In this document: one piece after another, positions 49,968-58,942 of the stretch
How the letters are laid out: each line of letters opens with the position of its first letter
Position numbering within the stretch: position 1 is the stretch's first letter
Position numbers and translations under genes: made by a program
DNA from: Bacillus_AB infantis_C
GTDB taxonomy: Bacteria > Bacillota > Bacilli > Bacillales > Cytobacillaceae
Reading direction: 5' to 3'
Length of the DNA: 64,000 nt
Assembly (NCBI RefSeq): GCF_050107595.1
Contig: NZ_JBNILH010000017.1
Span: 1-64,000, forward strand
The notes under the pieces: model-generated
The model's input: only the letters and a program-made list of their open reading frames with translations
Told to the model about the DNA's origin: nothing
Databases searched by the model: none

Positions 49968-51248
49968 TTACTCGCTCTTTTTCGCTGCTTCTTTTTGAAC
50001 CTCTTTCATAATATCTTCCGGCGTTTTTTGTTTCGTAGCCAGTTCCTGGCCGCCGCGCATAAAGATGTCGGCAATCGTAATATCAACTGCATTGTCAAAC
50101 CATGGTGCTGTAGATGCTGCATCTAACACAATTTGATAGGCTTCATAGCTGGTAGGACTTGTATTCTCCTCTGTCACGCCATTCTTTACAGCATTCAGCT
50201 GGCCATCAGTTTTCGTAAATTCCTGGGCTGTTTCCTCGGAAGTCAGGAATTTCAGGAACTCTACAGCTTCTTTAGGAGCATCCTTACTAAGCATCCACCC
50301 TTCAGGCGCACCGGTCAGGGAGTCCGCACGACCTGCTCCATCCGTTACTTCTGGAAAGTTGAAAAACCCAATTTCTACATCGCCAATCTCCTGGACCAAT
50401 CCTACTTCAGCAAATTGCATATACAGAATTGGCACTTCTCCAGCAGCAAACATATTTCTGGCAGCTTCATGGTCAATAGCGGTAGATACATCTCCCATAA
50501 AACCAGTCAGCTCCTGGAATATTTCTAAACCGCGGATATATCCTTCATCTGTGTATGGTGTATCACTTTCCAGATTATAGTCTGCCTCCCGCACTTCAGG
50601 ATCTACTACTCTATCAAAAATGGTACCCAAGTAGTGTGAGATAGCCCAGGCATTCGTCAGCCCTTCGACAACAGGCGTTTCATAACCCGCAGACTTTAAT
50701 TGCTCTAAAACATCGACCAGTTCATCGTATGTTTTTGGAACCTTAATATTATTTTTCTCAAAGATCTCCTTATTGTAGAAGAAGGCTTTTCCATCTACCG
50801 TGAAAGGAATGCCGTATGTGCTGTCATCAAAAGTAAATCCGGCATATTGTGATTCCAGTATACTGCCGCTCCACTCTTTATCTTCATTAATGATGTCATT
50901 AAGTTCTTTAATCCTGCCGGAACTTACCAGATTTTCAGCGAAAGAGTCTGACCAGGAGGAGAAAATATCCGGAAGGCCATCATTGGATACTAAAACCCGT
51001 ATCTTTTCTTTATAAGAATCATTCAAGACAGAATCTACATTTATAGTGACACCAGGATGCGATTCCTCAAATTCTTTGATTTTTTGATCATAGAATGATT
51101 TTCTTGGTTCATTTGGCCAACGGTGGAAAAAATCAATAACTACATCATCGCCATTCGATTTTGAGCCTGAGTCAACAGATGAGTTACATCCTGCCATAAT
51201 GCCAGCCGCGATAATGCCGACTAAAAGAATGCTGAACATTTTTTTCAT
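49968..51248 (-). CDS. frlO: Fructosamine ABC transporter substrate-binding lipoprotein FrlO
   Basis: A 426-residue extracellular solute-binding protein of the sugar type (family 1). The lipoprotein signal ends in IMAGC, so the mature protein is anchored by a cysteine at about residue 20. The typical VVIDFFHRWPNEPR start of the mature domain and a DGKAFFYNKEIFEKNNI segment are present. By operon position it binds fructose-amino acids or fructosamines. GAGGGCG precedes the ATG at 51248. A strong hairpin follows the stop. Confidence 0.92.
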   Translation of the reverse strand: MKKMFSILLVGIIAAGIMAGCNSSVDSGSKSNGDDVVIDFFHRWPNEPRKSFYDQKIKEFEESHPGVTINVDSVLNDSYKEKIRVLVSNDGLPDIFSSWSDSFAENLVSSGRIKELNDIINEDKEWSGSILESQYAGFTFDDSTYGIPFTVDGKAFFYNKEIFEKNNIKVPKTYDELVDVLEQLKSAGYETPVVEGLTNAWAISHYLGTIFDRVVDPEVREADYNLESDTPYTDEGYIRGLEIFQELTGFMGDVSTAIDHEAARNMFAAGEVPILYMQFAEVGLVQEIGDVEIGFFNFPEVTDGAGRADSLTGAPEGWMLSKDAPKEAVEFLKFLTSEETAQEFTKTDGQLNAVKNGVTEENTSPTSYEAYQIVLDAASTAPWFDNAVDITIADIFMRGGQELATKQKTPEDIMKEVQKEAAKKSE

Positions 51249-51305
51249 ATGATCGCCCTCATTGATATAGTTATTTTTAAAGATTTTACACCAATTCCAA
51301 TAGAA

Positions 51306-52280
51306 TTAATACTCCATCTTCCACATGTATCTTCTTACTGAAAGAGGATGCCCTGTATGTTCTGCCAGGCCATCAGCATAAAGCCTCATGACGGGACCTG
51401 TTAAGGCTGGGCCAAAGTACTCTTTTAAATCTTCATCCACTCCGCTGTAATCGAACTTAGAAGCATCCACCACTTCTACTTTCTCACTGTACTTTTTTAC
51501 GAAGTCCAATGCCCGCTCATCTAATGGCCTGCTTGGGCCTTCTCCTGCAATCAGCAGGAATGGCACATCAAAGTCTGTAATCTCAAATGGGCCATGGAAA
51601 TACTCTCCGGAATGAATAGCATTTGAATTGATCCATAGCATCTCCATCAGGAGGCAGCTAGTGAAGGAATAGGCATGGTGGATATAAGCGCCGCTTGCCA
51701 TCGTATAAATGGTCTTCTCCCTCTTATTGCGTTTCCCGAATTCAAAAGCCGCTTCTCTAAACTGCTCCTGATTCTTCTCAATTAAATCTCCCAGATTCCT
51801 TAACTGTTCAATTCCTCTATCATACTTTTCATCACCAGTAAAAATCTTTAACAGCTTGAAAATGAATGTGTAATAAATACCGATTTCACCGTCCATGGCA
51901 TCTGATCCATCTTTGTAATTGTAGTGAAGGACATATTCTGCTTCTTTGCAGAGCGGAGATTCAACATCCATCGAGATGGCGACAGTTAGAGCTCCTTTAC
52001 CCCGGGCATATGTAGCTGCTTTAACTGTTTCTGGCGTAGTGCCTGAATGCGAGCGCAGGATAACCAGGCTGTTTTCATTTAGTGCTTTAGGATTTAAATG
52101 GACAAATTCATTAGAAGTATAAACAAAGCTCGGTTTCCCCGTATCTTTTGTGATGAAATAATCTCCAAAAGATAGAGACGCCATCGATCCGCCGCAGGCT
52201 ACGAAAAATACATTCTGAATATTTTTGTTCTCAATGGCTTCAATGGCCATCTGGATTTGATTAGTATGCTCCTGTTTCAT
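51306..52280 (-). CDS. frlB: Fructosamine 6-phosphate deglycase FrlB
   Basis: A 324-residue SIS-fold enzyme that splits 6-phosphofructosamines into glucose 6-phosphate and an amino acid. It shows VFFVACGGSMASL near the N-terminus, LVILRSHSGTTPETVKAA, TIYTMASGA and AIHSGEYFHGPFEI, in good agreement with B. subtilis FrlB (328 residues). I start it at the ATG at 52280 after GGAGGGAGG, where homology begins. An in-frame ATG at 52337 also has its own GGAGG site and would add 19 residues. Confidence 0.93.
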   Translation of the reverse strand: MKQEHTNQIQMAIEAIENKNIQNVFFVACGGSMASLSFGDYFITKDTGKPSFVYTSNEFVHLNPKALNENSLVILRSHSGTTPETVKAATYARGKGALTVAISMDVESPLCKEAEYVLHYNYKDGSDAMDGEIGIYYTFIFKLLKIFTGDEKYDRGIEQLRNLGDLIEKNQEQFREAAFEFGKRNKREKTIYTMASGAYIHHAYSFTSCLLMEMLWINSNAIHSGEYFHGPFEITDFDVPFLLIAGEGPSRPLDERALDFVKKYSEKVEVVDASKFDYSGVDEDLKEYFGPALTGPVMRLYADGLAEHTGHPLSVRRYMWKMEY

Positions 52281-52356
52281 TGCACCTCCCTCCTTCCTAT
52301 TGTTTGTGATTGGCGATTTAGAAACTGATTGTGTCATACTAGCACCTCCGTAGTTT

Positions 52357-52409
52357 TATGATGTCTCATAACATCATATTGATAATTATAGTACGTCATA
52401 TGATGTTAT
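52357..52409 (-). promoter_or_regulatory. Operator half-sites of the frl promoter
   Basis: Three half-sites of the sequence TATGATGT or its complement occur: 52357-52364, 52371-52378 and 52399-52406. The outer pair forms a perfect 11-bp inverted repeat, ATAACATCATA (52368-52378) and TATGATGTTAT (52399-52409). They overlap the spacer and downstream part of the promoter, which suits a GntR-type repressor such as FrlR. Confidence 0.7.
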
Positions 52410-52416
52410 ACGTCAA
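52388..52416 (-). promoter_or_regulatory. Sigma-A promoter of the frl operon
   Basis: Minus strand: TTGACG (52416-52411), a 17-base spacer, TACTAT (52393-52388). Both hexamers are close to consensus at ideal spacing, about 40 bases before the first possible FrlB start. An operator half-site lies inside the spacer. Confidence 0.75.
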
Positions 52417-52511
52417 CTGTATATTTAAAATTTTCTGTAAATTTTAATATACAAAATACGACAAGCTTAAAATCATTATTATAGAATTTCATTCAGTTTG
52501 TCTTTGGCTGT

Positions 52512-52572
52512 AAAAAAAGATGCCTGCCTCCTCCCTTTTGTCAAAGCCGACAAAAACGGGAAGTTGCAGACA
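52512..52572 (-). terminator. Terminator of the VOC-protein gene
   Basis: Minus strand: TGTCTGC...CTTCCC...TTTTTGTC, a short loop, GACAAAA...GGGAG...GCAGGCA, then TCTTTTTTT. A long stem about 60 bases after the stop. Confidence 0.8.
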
Positions 52573-52611
52573 CCACGTCATGAGAGTTTATTTCATTTTT
52601 CTTCTAAAAGC

Positions 52612-52633
52612 TGATCGGGAGGGACAGGCACCG
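52612..52633. repeat. REP-like GGGAGGGACAGGCACC motif
   Basis: The sequence GGGAGGGACAGGCACC directly behind the VOC gene resembles a short motif (complement GGTGCCTGTCCCTCCC) that I have seen dispersed in Bacillaceae genomes near Y1-transposase REP elements. Only one copy of this exact form is in the window. Confidence 0.35.
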
Positions 52634-52634
52634 A

Positions 52635-53102
52635 TTACCTAACCAAACTATTATTAAGTTCTATCCATTTACTAAGATGCAAAGCAGGAAGATCCTGCTT
52701 CGGTTCCTGATCTAATACAGCTATATATTCCAATGAATTTCCATCCAAATCCTTAAAATAAAAACTGGCAGCAGGCATCCAAGGATGAACAATAGGTTCG
52801 CTCGCATCTAATCCAAATGATGGAGAAAGCTCTATCCCTTTTCGGGCCAGATAAGCAGGCACCTCTAACAGGTCATTCAATGACACTGAGAATGCGAAGT
52901 GAGAAGGTGTGAACCTGTCTTCAGGCACTTCCCAGATGCCCAGCATTTGTTCTTTCCTGGATGGATCCCCCAGCCAAAAGAAGGCAGCCCTTCTTTCTTC
53001 CACCGTATAAGCCAATTCCAATTGCAGCTCCTGATAAAATTGAACAGCATTGCTTAAGTTTTTTGTGCTTACATGTGTTTCATATAATCCAGCATTCTTC
53101 AT
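52635..53102 (-). CDS. VOC-superfamily (glyoxalase/dioxygenase fold) protein
   Basis: A 155-residue protein with two beta-alpha-beta-beta-beta modules: LYETHVSTKNLSNAVQFYQ (about 5-23) and ASFYFKDLDGNSLEYIAVL (about 112-130). The histidine and the glutamate at these two positions are the usual metal ligands. It resembles lactoylglutathione lyase-like proteins of unknown function in Bacillus. I start at the ATG at 53102 with AGGAAGAGG upstream; the frame is open 34 codons more. It lies about 100 bases downstream of the excalibur-domain gene. Confidence 0.85.
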   Translation of the reverse strand: MKNAGLYETHVSTKNLSNAVQFYQELQLELAYTVEERRAAFFWLGDPSRKEQMLGIWEVPEDRFTPSHFAFSVSLNDLLEVPAYLARKGIELSPSFGLDASEPIVHPWMPAASFYFKDLDGNSLEYIAVLDQEPKQDLPALHLSKWIELNNSLVR

Positions 53103-53207
53103 ATACCTCTTCCTTCCTGATGCTTTAATCATAGGAGATAAAGATATTGAATGGCTCCAGCAAATTAATGAAAATCCACTACAACAATAGACCGATAAAA
53201 TCACTCT

Positions 53208-54539
53208 TTACCATTCACAGGCTACTCCATCACCGTCACGGTCCAGTTTTCTTGAATATCCGGGATCACCGGTCCTGATTGGGTCTGCACCTGCAGCTTT
53301 TACAGCAGAGCAATTTTTATAAAACACTCTGGCTGCTGCAGCTTCTTCTTTTTTCTTTTGCTCCGCTGCAAGACGGGCTGCTTCCTGTTTCTTTTGTTCA
53401 GCTGCAATACGGGCAGCTTCTACTTCTTTCGCTTTTTTCTCTGCAGCCAGTCGTGCAGCTTCTTCTTCCTTCTTCTTTTGTTCAGCAGCTAAACGGGCTT
53501 TTTCTTCTGATTCAGCCGCAGCTTTATCAGATTCAGCATTTACCTTCACACTTTGCTGGGCAGAAGGTGTCTTATCATCAGCCTCTGCTTCCCAAAAAAT
53601 CATCGTCAGACCTAAAGTTAAAATGAGAAGATAAGAAAGAGAGGCTATGCCCTTCTTCCAGAGCTTACCGCTCCGAAAACCGAGTATTTTCTGATGCCAC
53701 TTCCTTTTTTGAACCGTGAAAAAGGCACCTTTTCCATTGAGCAGTTCAGCAAACTCTTTTCCTTTGGAATTGAAAGTCAGCTCTCCGCCATCAAAGGCAA
53801 CAACCGTTTTAAGAGCAAAATAATCGATCGTACTTCCATTAAAAGCCCTAAAAGCCCAGCTGTATAGAAGGGCTGCGATCCGGTCTTTATCATCATATTG
53901 ATAAAGATACACTGCATCATCAACAACAATAAAATTGCCTTCTGTCTGCTCTTTAACGCAATTACCCTGGACTATAAATAGAGCATGCGGGTGCTTCTCT
54001 TTCAGCAGCCGCAGACCATTTAACTTAATTCCCTGATTATCCCTCTTCTGCAAAAAAGGTGTAAGGACCACACCTTGCTTCTTTAATTCTTCTAACCTAT
54101 CTGCATGCAAAAAGCAATTGAAGTCATGTGTCACTGTTGTTCTAACACTGCGCTCCGGATTTTGAACCTTTTGGTTGAGAATATAGAAAAATTCATCAAA
54201 GTCATCATTCTTCGAAATCTTATCTACAGCAACAAAACCTATGCGCGAATAAAAGCTCAGCTTCCATTCATGTTTATTTTTTTCATCCTGCTTCATACGG
54301 ATGCTATGTATAGAAGAATAAGGATGCGAACTATTATCAGATTGTGAGATTAATATCACGCGTCTATCAGTAAGTGCCAGGATACCTTGCTTCTCTTTAC
54401 TTAACTCACCCTGAATAATCTTTAATATTTTTTCATATTCACCCAGAAATGCCCACTTATTCTCCTCAAGCATATTCTTATACTTCGCTTTAAGCGCCTT
54501 CTGCGACACGGTCGGATGGTTCCCAATCCACTTGTCCAT
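53208..54539 (-). CDS. PH-domain, coiled-coil, excalibur membrane protein
   Basis: A 443-residue multi-domain protein. Residues about 30-130 look like a YokE-type bacterial PH domain (GILALTDRRVILISQS), with a second related region at about 190-280 (NFIVVDDAVYLYQYDD). One membrane segment follows (about 300-322, SLSYLLILTLGLTMIFW). Then come about 75 residues of Ala/Glu/Lys/Arg-rich coiled coil with repeated AARLAAEQKKKEE units, and a C-terminal excalibur calcium-binding domain ending DRDGDGVACEW. The PH part should be cytoplasmic and the excalibur part outside. I start it at the ATG at 54539 (MDKWIGNHP). Function unknown. Confidence 0.85.
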   Translation of the reverse strand: MDKWIGNHPTVSQKALKAKYKNMLEENKWAFLGEYEKILKIIQGELSKEKQGILALTDRRVILISQSDNSSHPYSSIHSIRMKQDEKNKHEWKLSFYSRIGFVAVDKISKNDDFDEFFYILNQKVQNPERSVRTTVTHDFNCFLHADRLEELKKQGVVLTPFLQKRDNQGIKLNGLRLLKEKHPHALFIVQGNCVKEQTEGNFIVVDDAVYLYQYDDKDRIAALLYSWAFRAFNGSTIDYFALKTVVAFDGGELTFNSKGKEFAELLNGKGAFFTVQKRKWHQKILGFRSGKLWKKGIASLSYLLILTLGLTMIFWEAEADDKTPSAQQSVKVNAESDKAAAESEEKARLAAEQKKKEEEAARLAAEKKAKEVEAARIAAEQKKQEAARLAAEQKKKEEAAAARVFYKNCSAVKAAGADPIRTGDPGYSRKLDRDGDGVACEW

Positions 54540-54683
54540 TTTTGATGTTTCCCCCTGTGTTATATCTCTAGTTGTTATGAGCAATAATACCCTTGAGTAT
54601 GGTAGCATATTATTTGCAGAATATATCATTGGAGTGAGGATAAAAGATGAGGTAATGATTGGTATATATGGGATTGAGGCACA

Positions 54684-54717
54684 AAGAAAAAAGACCTCAA
54701 CATATAGTTGAAGTCTT
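54684..54717 (-). terminator. Terminator of the dus gene
   Basis: Minus strand: AAGACTTCAAC, loop, GTTGAGGTCTT (54717-54691), followed by TTTTC. It starts about ten bases after the stop codon. Confidence 0.85.
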
Positions 54718-54725
54718 TAATCAAA

Positions 54726-55694
54726 TCACTCTATCGTACCCTCAAAGTTATCTATCATTGCACGTACATCATCTGTGGAATCCGTGTTCATCAGTTTATT
54801 CCTTAATTCACCCGCACCTCTGAATCCTTTCACATAAATCTTGAAAAAGCGGTGAAGAGCCCTGAACGGACGTGCTTCCAGTTCTTTAGAGTATTTGTCA
54901 TGCAGATCAAGATGCAGCCTTAAGAGATCAAGCAGTTCATTAGGTGTATGATCTTTCTGCTCTTTTTCAAAAGCAAATGGATTCTTAAAAATACCGCGGC
55001 CAATCATCACACCATCGACACCATATTGATCAACCAGCTGCTGGCCGGCTTGACGGTCAAGTATGTCACCGTTAATGGTCAGCAGTGTATCCGGCGCCAC
55101 ACGGTCACGAAGCTTCTTGATTTCAGGAATCAGCTCCCAATGAGCATCTACCTCACTCATTTCCTTTCTGGTACGAAGATGGATAGAAAGATTAGCGATA
55201 TCCTGTTCCAGAATGTGTGTGAGCCAGTCCTGCCACTCATCTACTTCAGTATAGCCAAGCCTAGTCTTCACACTGACAGGCAATCCGCCGGCTTTAGCTG
55301 CCTGCACGATATCTGCAGCCACATCAGGACGGAGAATCAGGCCGCTGCCCTTTCCTCTCTGGGCCACATTTGGGACAGGGCATCCCATATTGATATCAAT
55401 GCCGCGAAAACCCTGCTCCGCCACACCAATACTCGTCTGCCGGAAAAACTCAGGCTTGTCTCCCCATATATGGGCAACCATCGGCTGTTCATCTTCGGTA
55501 AAAGTCAAACGCCCGCGCACACTCTGGTTTCCCTCCGGGTGGCAATAGCTTTCCGTATTCGTAAACTCTGTAAAAAACACATCAGGCCGCGCGGCTTCGC
55601 TCACGACATGGCGGAACACAACATCCGTCACATCTTCCATTGGTGCAAGTATATAAAATGGCCGTGGCAATTCACGCCAGAAATTGTTAGTCAT
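54726..55694 (-). CDS. dus: tRNA-dihydrouridine synthase
   Basis: A 322-residue FMN enzyme that reduces uridines in tRNA. It begins FYILAPMEDVTDVVFR, has the catalytic cysteine in GIDINMGCPVPNVAQRGKGS (about residues 97-116), VSVKTRLGY and the phosphate-binding DGVMIGRGIFKNP. The usual xxHGRTR segment reads SIHLRTRKEM here, a modest departure seen in this subgroup. The ATG at 55694 has AAAGGAT upstream; a TTG four codons earlier is closer to that site but less likely. It forms a single-gene unit. Confidence 0.92.
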   Translation of the reverse strand: MTNNFWRELPRPFYILAPMEDVTDVVFRHVVSEAARPDVFFTEFTNTESYCHPEGNQSVRGRLTFTEDEQPMVAHIWGDKPEFFRQTSIGVAEQGFRGIDINMGCPVPNVAQRGKGSGLILRPDVAADIVQAAKAGGLPVSVKTRLGYTEVDEWQDWLTHILEQDIANLSIHLRTRKEMSEVDAHWELIPEIKKLRDRVAPDTLLTINGDILDRQAGQQLVDQYGVDGVMIGRGIFKNPFAFEKEQKDHTPNELLDLLRLHLDLHDKYSKELEARPFRALHRFFKIYVKGFRGAGELRNKLMNTDSTDDVRAMIDNFEGTIE

Positions 55695-55852
55695 GTTGAA
55701 AATCAAATCCTTTCATCATGGGAAATTCTATCATACTTTCATCCCAGAACTTAGGCAAAAGTTTTTGCTCCATATACACTTATAGCACGAGTGACAGTTT
55801 ATATCAAACTAAAGTAAATTTAGAATATTATAAACTACAATTAGAAGCAGCA

Positions 55853-55888
55853 AAAAAGGAGATTGGCCCCATAAATTGGCCAATCCCC
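55853..55888 (-). terminator. Terminator of the M3 peptidase gene
   Basis: Minus strand: GGGGATTGGCC, loop, GGCCAATCTCC (55888-55858), followed by TTTTTT. It starts 14 bases after the stop. Confidence 0.9.
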
Positions 55889-55901
55889 CAATTAATACTT
55901 T

Positions 55902-57596
55902 TTAAAGTGCCTTATCATCAACTGTATTCAAATAAGCCTCAATCTCATCAATCACTGATTTCACACAGCCTTCTTCAAATGGTGAAATTAAATTCGCTTC
56001 TTTGACAAGTTCTGTGAACGATTGGCTTCCGCCCAGCTTACTTAAGTGCAGGTAATCCTTCCAGGCTTCTTCGGTATTTTCCTGCGTACGCTTCCAGAAT
56101 TGCAGAGCGCAGATTTGAGCCAGTGTGTAATCAATATAATAGAAAGGAACTTTGTAAATATGTCCCTGCTGCTGCCAGAAGCCGCCATTTTCCAGGAAGT
56201 CATTGCCTTCATAATCGCGATGCGGCAAGTACTTCTTCTCGACTTCTCTCCAGGCCTGCTTGCGCTGGGCTGGAGTTGCTTCCGGGTTAGCATACACAAA
56301 ATGCTGAAATTCATCGACTGCTACACCATAAGGAATAAACAGAACCGCTTCACTTAAATGAGAGAATTTGTACTTATCCGTATCTTCCCCAAAGAAAAGG
56401 TCCATCCATGGCCAAGCGAAGAATTCCATGCTCATCGAGTGGATTTCACACGCTTCGAGAGTTGGAAACCCGTACTCAGGCACTTCAAATCCACGGCTTT
56501 CAAATACCTGGAACGCATGCCCAACTTCATGCTTTAATACTTTAACATCCCCTTTTGTCCCATTAAAGTTTGCAAATATATATGGTGACTTGTGTTGAGG
56601 GATATAAGTGCAGTATCCTCCGCCGGCCTTACCTGCTTTGCTTAACAGGTCCATCAGGTTGTTTTCCACCATATAAGTGTAAAACTCATTCGTTTCCGGT
56701 GACATTTCCTCATACATTTTCTTCGCCTGATCGACAATCCACTCTGCATCTCCCTTAGGATCAGGATTTCCTGTCTTAAAGCTGAAGCTGTCATCGTAAT
56801 ACCTGAATGTATCGACGCCAATACGTTCCTGCTGCCTTTGTTTTAGTTTGGTCGCTAATGGAACGATATACTCTTTCACTTGATCACGGAACTTTGCTAC
56901 CATTTCAGCATCATAATCCGTTCGGGAAAGCCTGGCATAAGCTAACTCTGTAAAAGAAGAGAAACCCAGCTTCTTGGCAATACGAGTACGCACTTTTACA
57001 AGCTTGTCGTATAAATCATCCAATTGATCAGCATGCTCAACGAAAAAGCTGTACTTCGCTTCATTGGATTCCATCCTGATGCTGCGGTCAGGTGACTGGT
57101 GGTAAGGAACTAACTGAGCAAGATTTTTTACTTCTCCATCAAATGGAATCTTAGCGGAAGCAAGCAGGTCAACATACTCACTAACCAGCTTGTTTTCTTC
57201 CTGCATTTCCTTCAGCACATCAGGAGAGAATGTCTTTAATTGGCTGTCCGCCAATAAGAATAGCTGCTTACCCCACTTTTCTTCCAGCTGAGAGCGGAAT
57301 TTAGAACCTGTAAGGGCCTTATAAAATTTTGTGATAAGACCCTTGTAGGCTGGCCCCGCTTCATTGAAAAAATCCTTTTCTTTCTTATAAAACTCATCCG
57401 TTGTATCAATCGTCTGACGGATTTGCACAATCTGTCTCATGCTGTCAAACTCAGAACGCAGCTCATTGATTTCTTTCATTATGGCGTTCTGAACTTCAAA
57501 GGATTCGGCAGATTGAAACTTCTCTAATAATTGATTGAAATTCTCTTCCACCTCTTCGATATTTGGTCTTGTGTATGGGTAGTCATTAAAGTTCAT
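55902..57596 (-). CDS. M3-family oligoendopeptidase (PepF-like)
   Basis: A 564-residue cytoplasmic zinc peptidase that cleaves short peptides. The catalytic site is LKHEVGHAFQVFESRG (HExxH, about residues 358-362) with the third ligand glutamate in PTLEACEIHSMSMEFF (about 378-393). No signal peptide is present. AAGGAGG precedes the ATG at 57596. Its length fits the PepF/M3B oligoendopeptidase group rather than the longer thimet peptidases. Confidence 0.93.
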   Translation of the reverse strand: MNFNDYPYTRPNIEEVEENFNQLLEKFQSAESFEVQNAIMKEINELRSEFDSMRQIVQIRQTIDTTDEFYKKEKDFFNEAGPAYKGLITKFYKALTGSKFRSQLEEKWGKQLFLLADSQLKTFSPDVLKEMQEENKLVSEYVDLLASAKIPFDGEVKNLAQLVPYHQSPDRSIRMESNEAKYSFFVEHADQLDDLYDKLVKVRTRIAKKLGFSSFTELAYARLSRTDYDAEMVAKFRDQVKEYIVPLATKLKQRQQERIGVDTFRYYDDSFSFKTGNPDPKGDAEWIVDQAKKMYEEMSPETNEFYTYMVENNLMDLLSKAGKAGGGYCTYIPQHKSPYIFANFNGTKGDVKVLKHEVGHAFQVFESRGFEVPEYGFPTLEACEIHSMSMEFFAWPWMDLFFGEDTDKYKFSHLSEAVLFIPYGVAVDEFQHFVYANPEATPAQRKQAWREVEKKYLPHRDYEGNDFLENGGFWQQQGHIYKVPFYYIDYTLAQICALQFWKRTQENTEEAWKDYLHLSKLGGSQSFTELVKEANLISPFEEGCVKSVIDEIEAYLNTVDDKAL

Positions 57597-57999
57597 GAAA
57601 AGGATCCTCCTTATGTATTAAAAATATCATAAGTACATATTTCGGCAGAATGAGACAAATTCCTTTTAGTTTTAGAGAAAAATTTCGTTTTTCGAAATAT
57701 AATATCGCTGTTTGGTTTTAAACTATCAAGAGTGCGAAGGAAGCTGTATTTAAACCATCCCAGATTAAACGAGTACTTTTCCATTGTTTTTAATTATTTG
57801 CTCTTTATAACCTTCAACGGGCAGAATTTAAATAGGATAAGCATAATTAGCTGTACCTTCTTCATTTTTATTTACATTAGCGGATTTGTTTGTTGAGCCA
57901 AGGGACCTGACCCCTTGGCACATTTTAACATGATTCATAAATAAGAGAATACGATAGATATGAGTGCAAATGAAAAGCGAAAGAGGAATGGGGGATTGT
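57597..57999. other. Noncoding gap with a short palindromic element
   Basis: AT-rich and without a plausible gene. The one clear structure is GCCAAGGG (57897-57904) and CCCTTGGC (57912-57919) around ACCTGAC, a perfect 8-bp hairpin. Its GGGxCCTGACCCC core resembles short dispersed motifs in Bacillaceae. Promoter elements for tgl should lie in the last 60 bases; as a sporulation gene it would need a late sigma factor and I cannot pick the boxes with confidence. Confidence 0.5.
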
Positions 58000-58830
58000 A
58001 TGATCCAAGTATCAGGGGGACCTTTTCAAAACCAAGAAAATGGGCAGCTTGGAAGTGTTGAGAAAACGACCATGCAGCAGATGCAGACTGCACCAGTTTT
58101 GTATTCTTATAATTCCGAGTATGAATTACTTTTTGAACTTACAGTGCGAAAGAACATTATTCAAAGCGCGAAAGAAATGGACAAAAGTCAGGCTGTGTTT
58201 ACAAGCTTTGAATATGCCCGCTGCAATCCCAGGTACTGGCAATTAACAAGAGCAGGCGGATTCCTTTTAAGGCCAGATGTGCGGCCGGCTGATGCAATTA
58301 TAGATATTTATCGGAACGGTTCATACTATGCATTTGAATGCGCGACAGCAATTCCCATCATCTATTACCATGCCATATTGAATAGTATCGGCAGCAAAGG
58401 GTTTAATTCACTGTTTCAGAATCTTTATCTTTACAGCTGGCATACAGATACAGACCTTGGCATCATCACCTTTTACTCTGATCATTTTATACCTGGAGAT
58501 GTCCTGTACGTAAATAATCCAGACTTTGATCGAAAAACACCACATTTCAGGGGTGTTAATGCTGTGCTCCTTGAGGATGGCAGGCTGTTTGGACACGGAT
58601 TTAATATAAGGACATCAGAAGAAATGATTCGGCTCCTTAATGAGACGAGAAAACCGGACAGTCAGCAATCAGCATATATAACAAAATTGGTGACAAGGCC
58701 TTCTTTTAAGTATTTATTAAGAGCTGCAGGCTGGCAAAGGAACAGCGCAGCATACAAACCCCAGCGACCAATCGTGCATCATAACCAAAGCTCTATTTCA
58801 TATGTACACTATCTCTATTATTCAATCTAA
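58000..58830 (+). CDS. tgl: Spore-coat protein-glutamine gamma-glutamyltransferase Tgl
   Basis: Cross-links spore coat proteins through glutamine-lysine bonds. The 276-residue protein aligns well with B. subtilis Tgl: SEYELLFELTVRKNIIQSA, then the catalytic cysteine in YYAFECATAIPIIYYHA (about residues 110-126), YSWHTDTDLG with the histidine region, PGDVLYVNNPDFD and QSAYITKLVTRPS. It is about 30 residues longer than the B. subtilis enzyme, mostly at the N-terminus and as a Tyr/His-rich tail. The ATG at 58000 has GGGGGA seven bases before; the frame opens 12 codons earlier. The next gene is also spore-like. Confidence 0.92.
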   Translation: MIQVSGGPFQNQENGQLGSVEKTTMQQMQTAPVLYSYNSEYELLFELTVRKNIIQSAKEMDKSQAVFTSFEYARCNPRYWQLTRAGGFLLRPDVRPADAIIDIYRNGSYYAFECATAIPIIYYHAILNSIGSKGFNSLFQNLYLYSWHTDTDLGIITFYSDHFIPGDVLYVNNPDFDRKTPHFRGVNAVLLEDGRLFGHGFNIRTSEEMIRLLNETRKPDSQQSAYITKLVTRPSFKYLLRAAGWQRNSAAYKPQRPIVHHNQSSISYVHYLYYSI

Positions 58831-58942
58831 TAGCCGGACATATCAAAATCCCAGACATTCGCCCATTTTTTTATAGACGGGCTCCAAACTCACCTTCGAG
58901 AGTACTATATAGAGAAATTCATTACTCGAGGGAGGTATAAAA

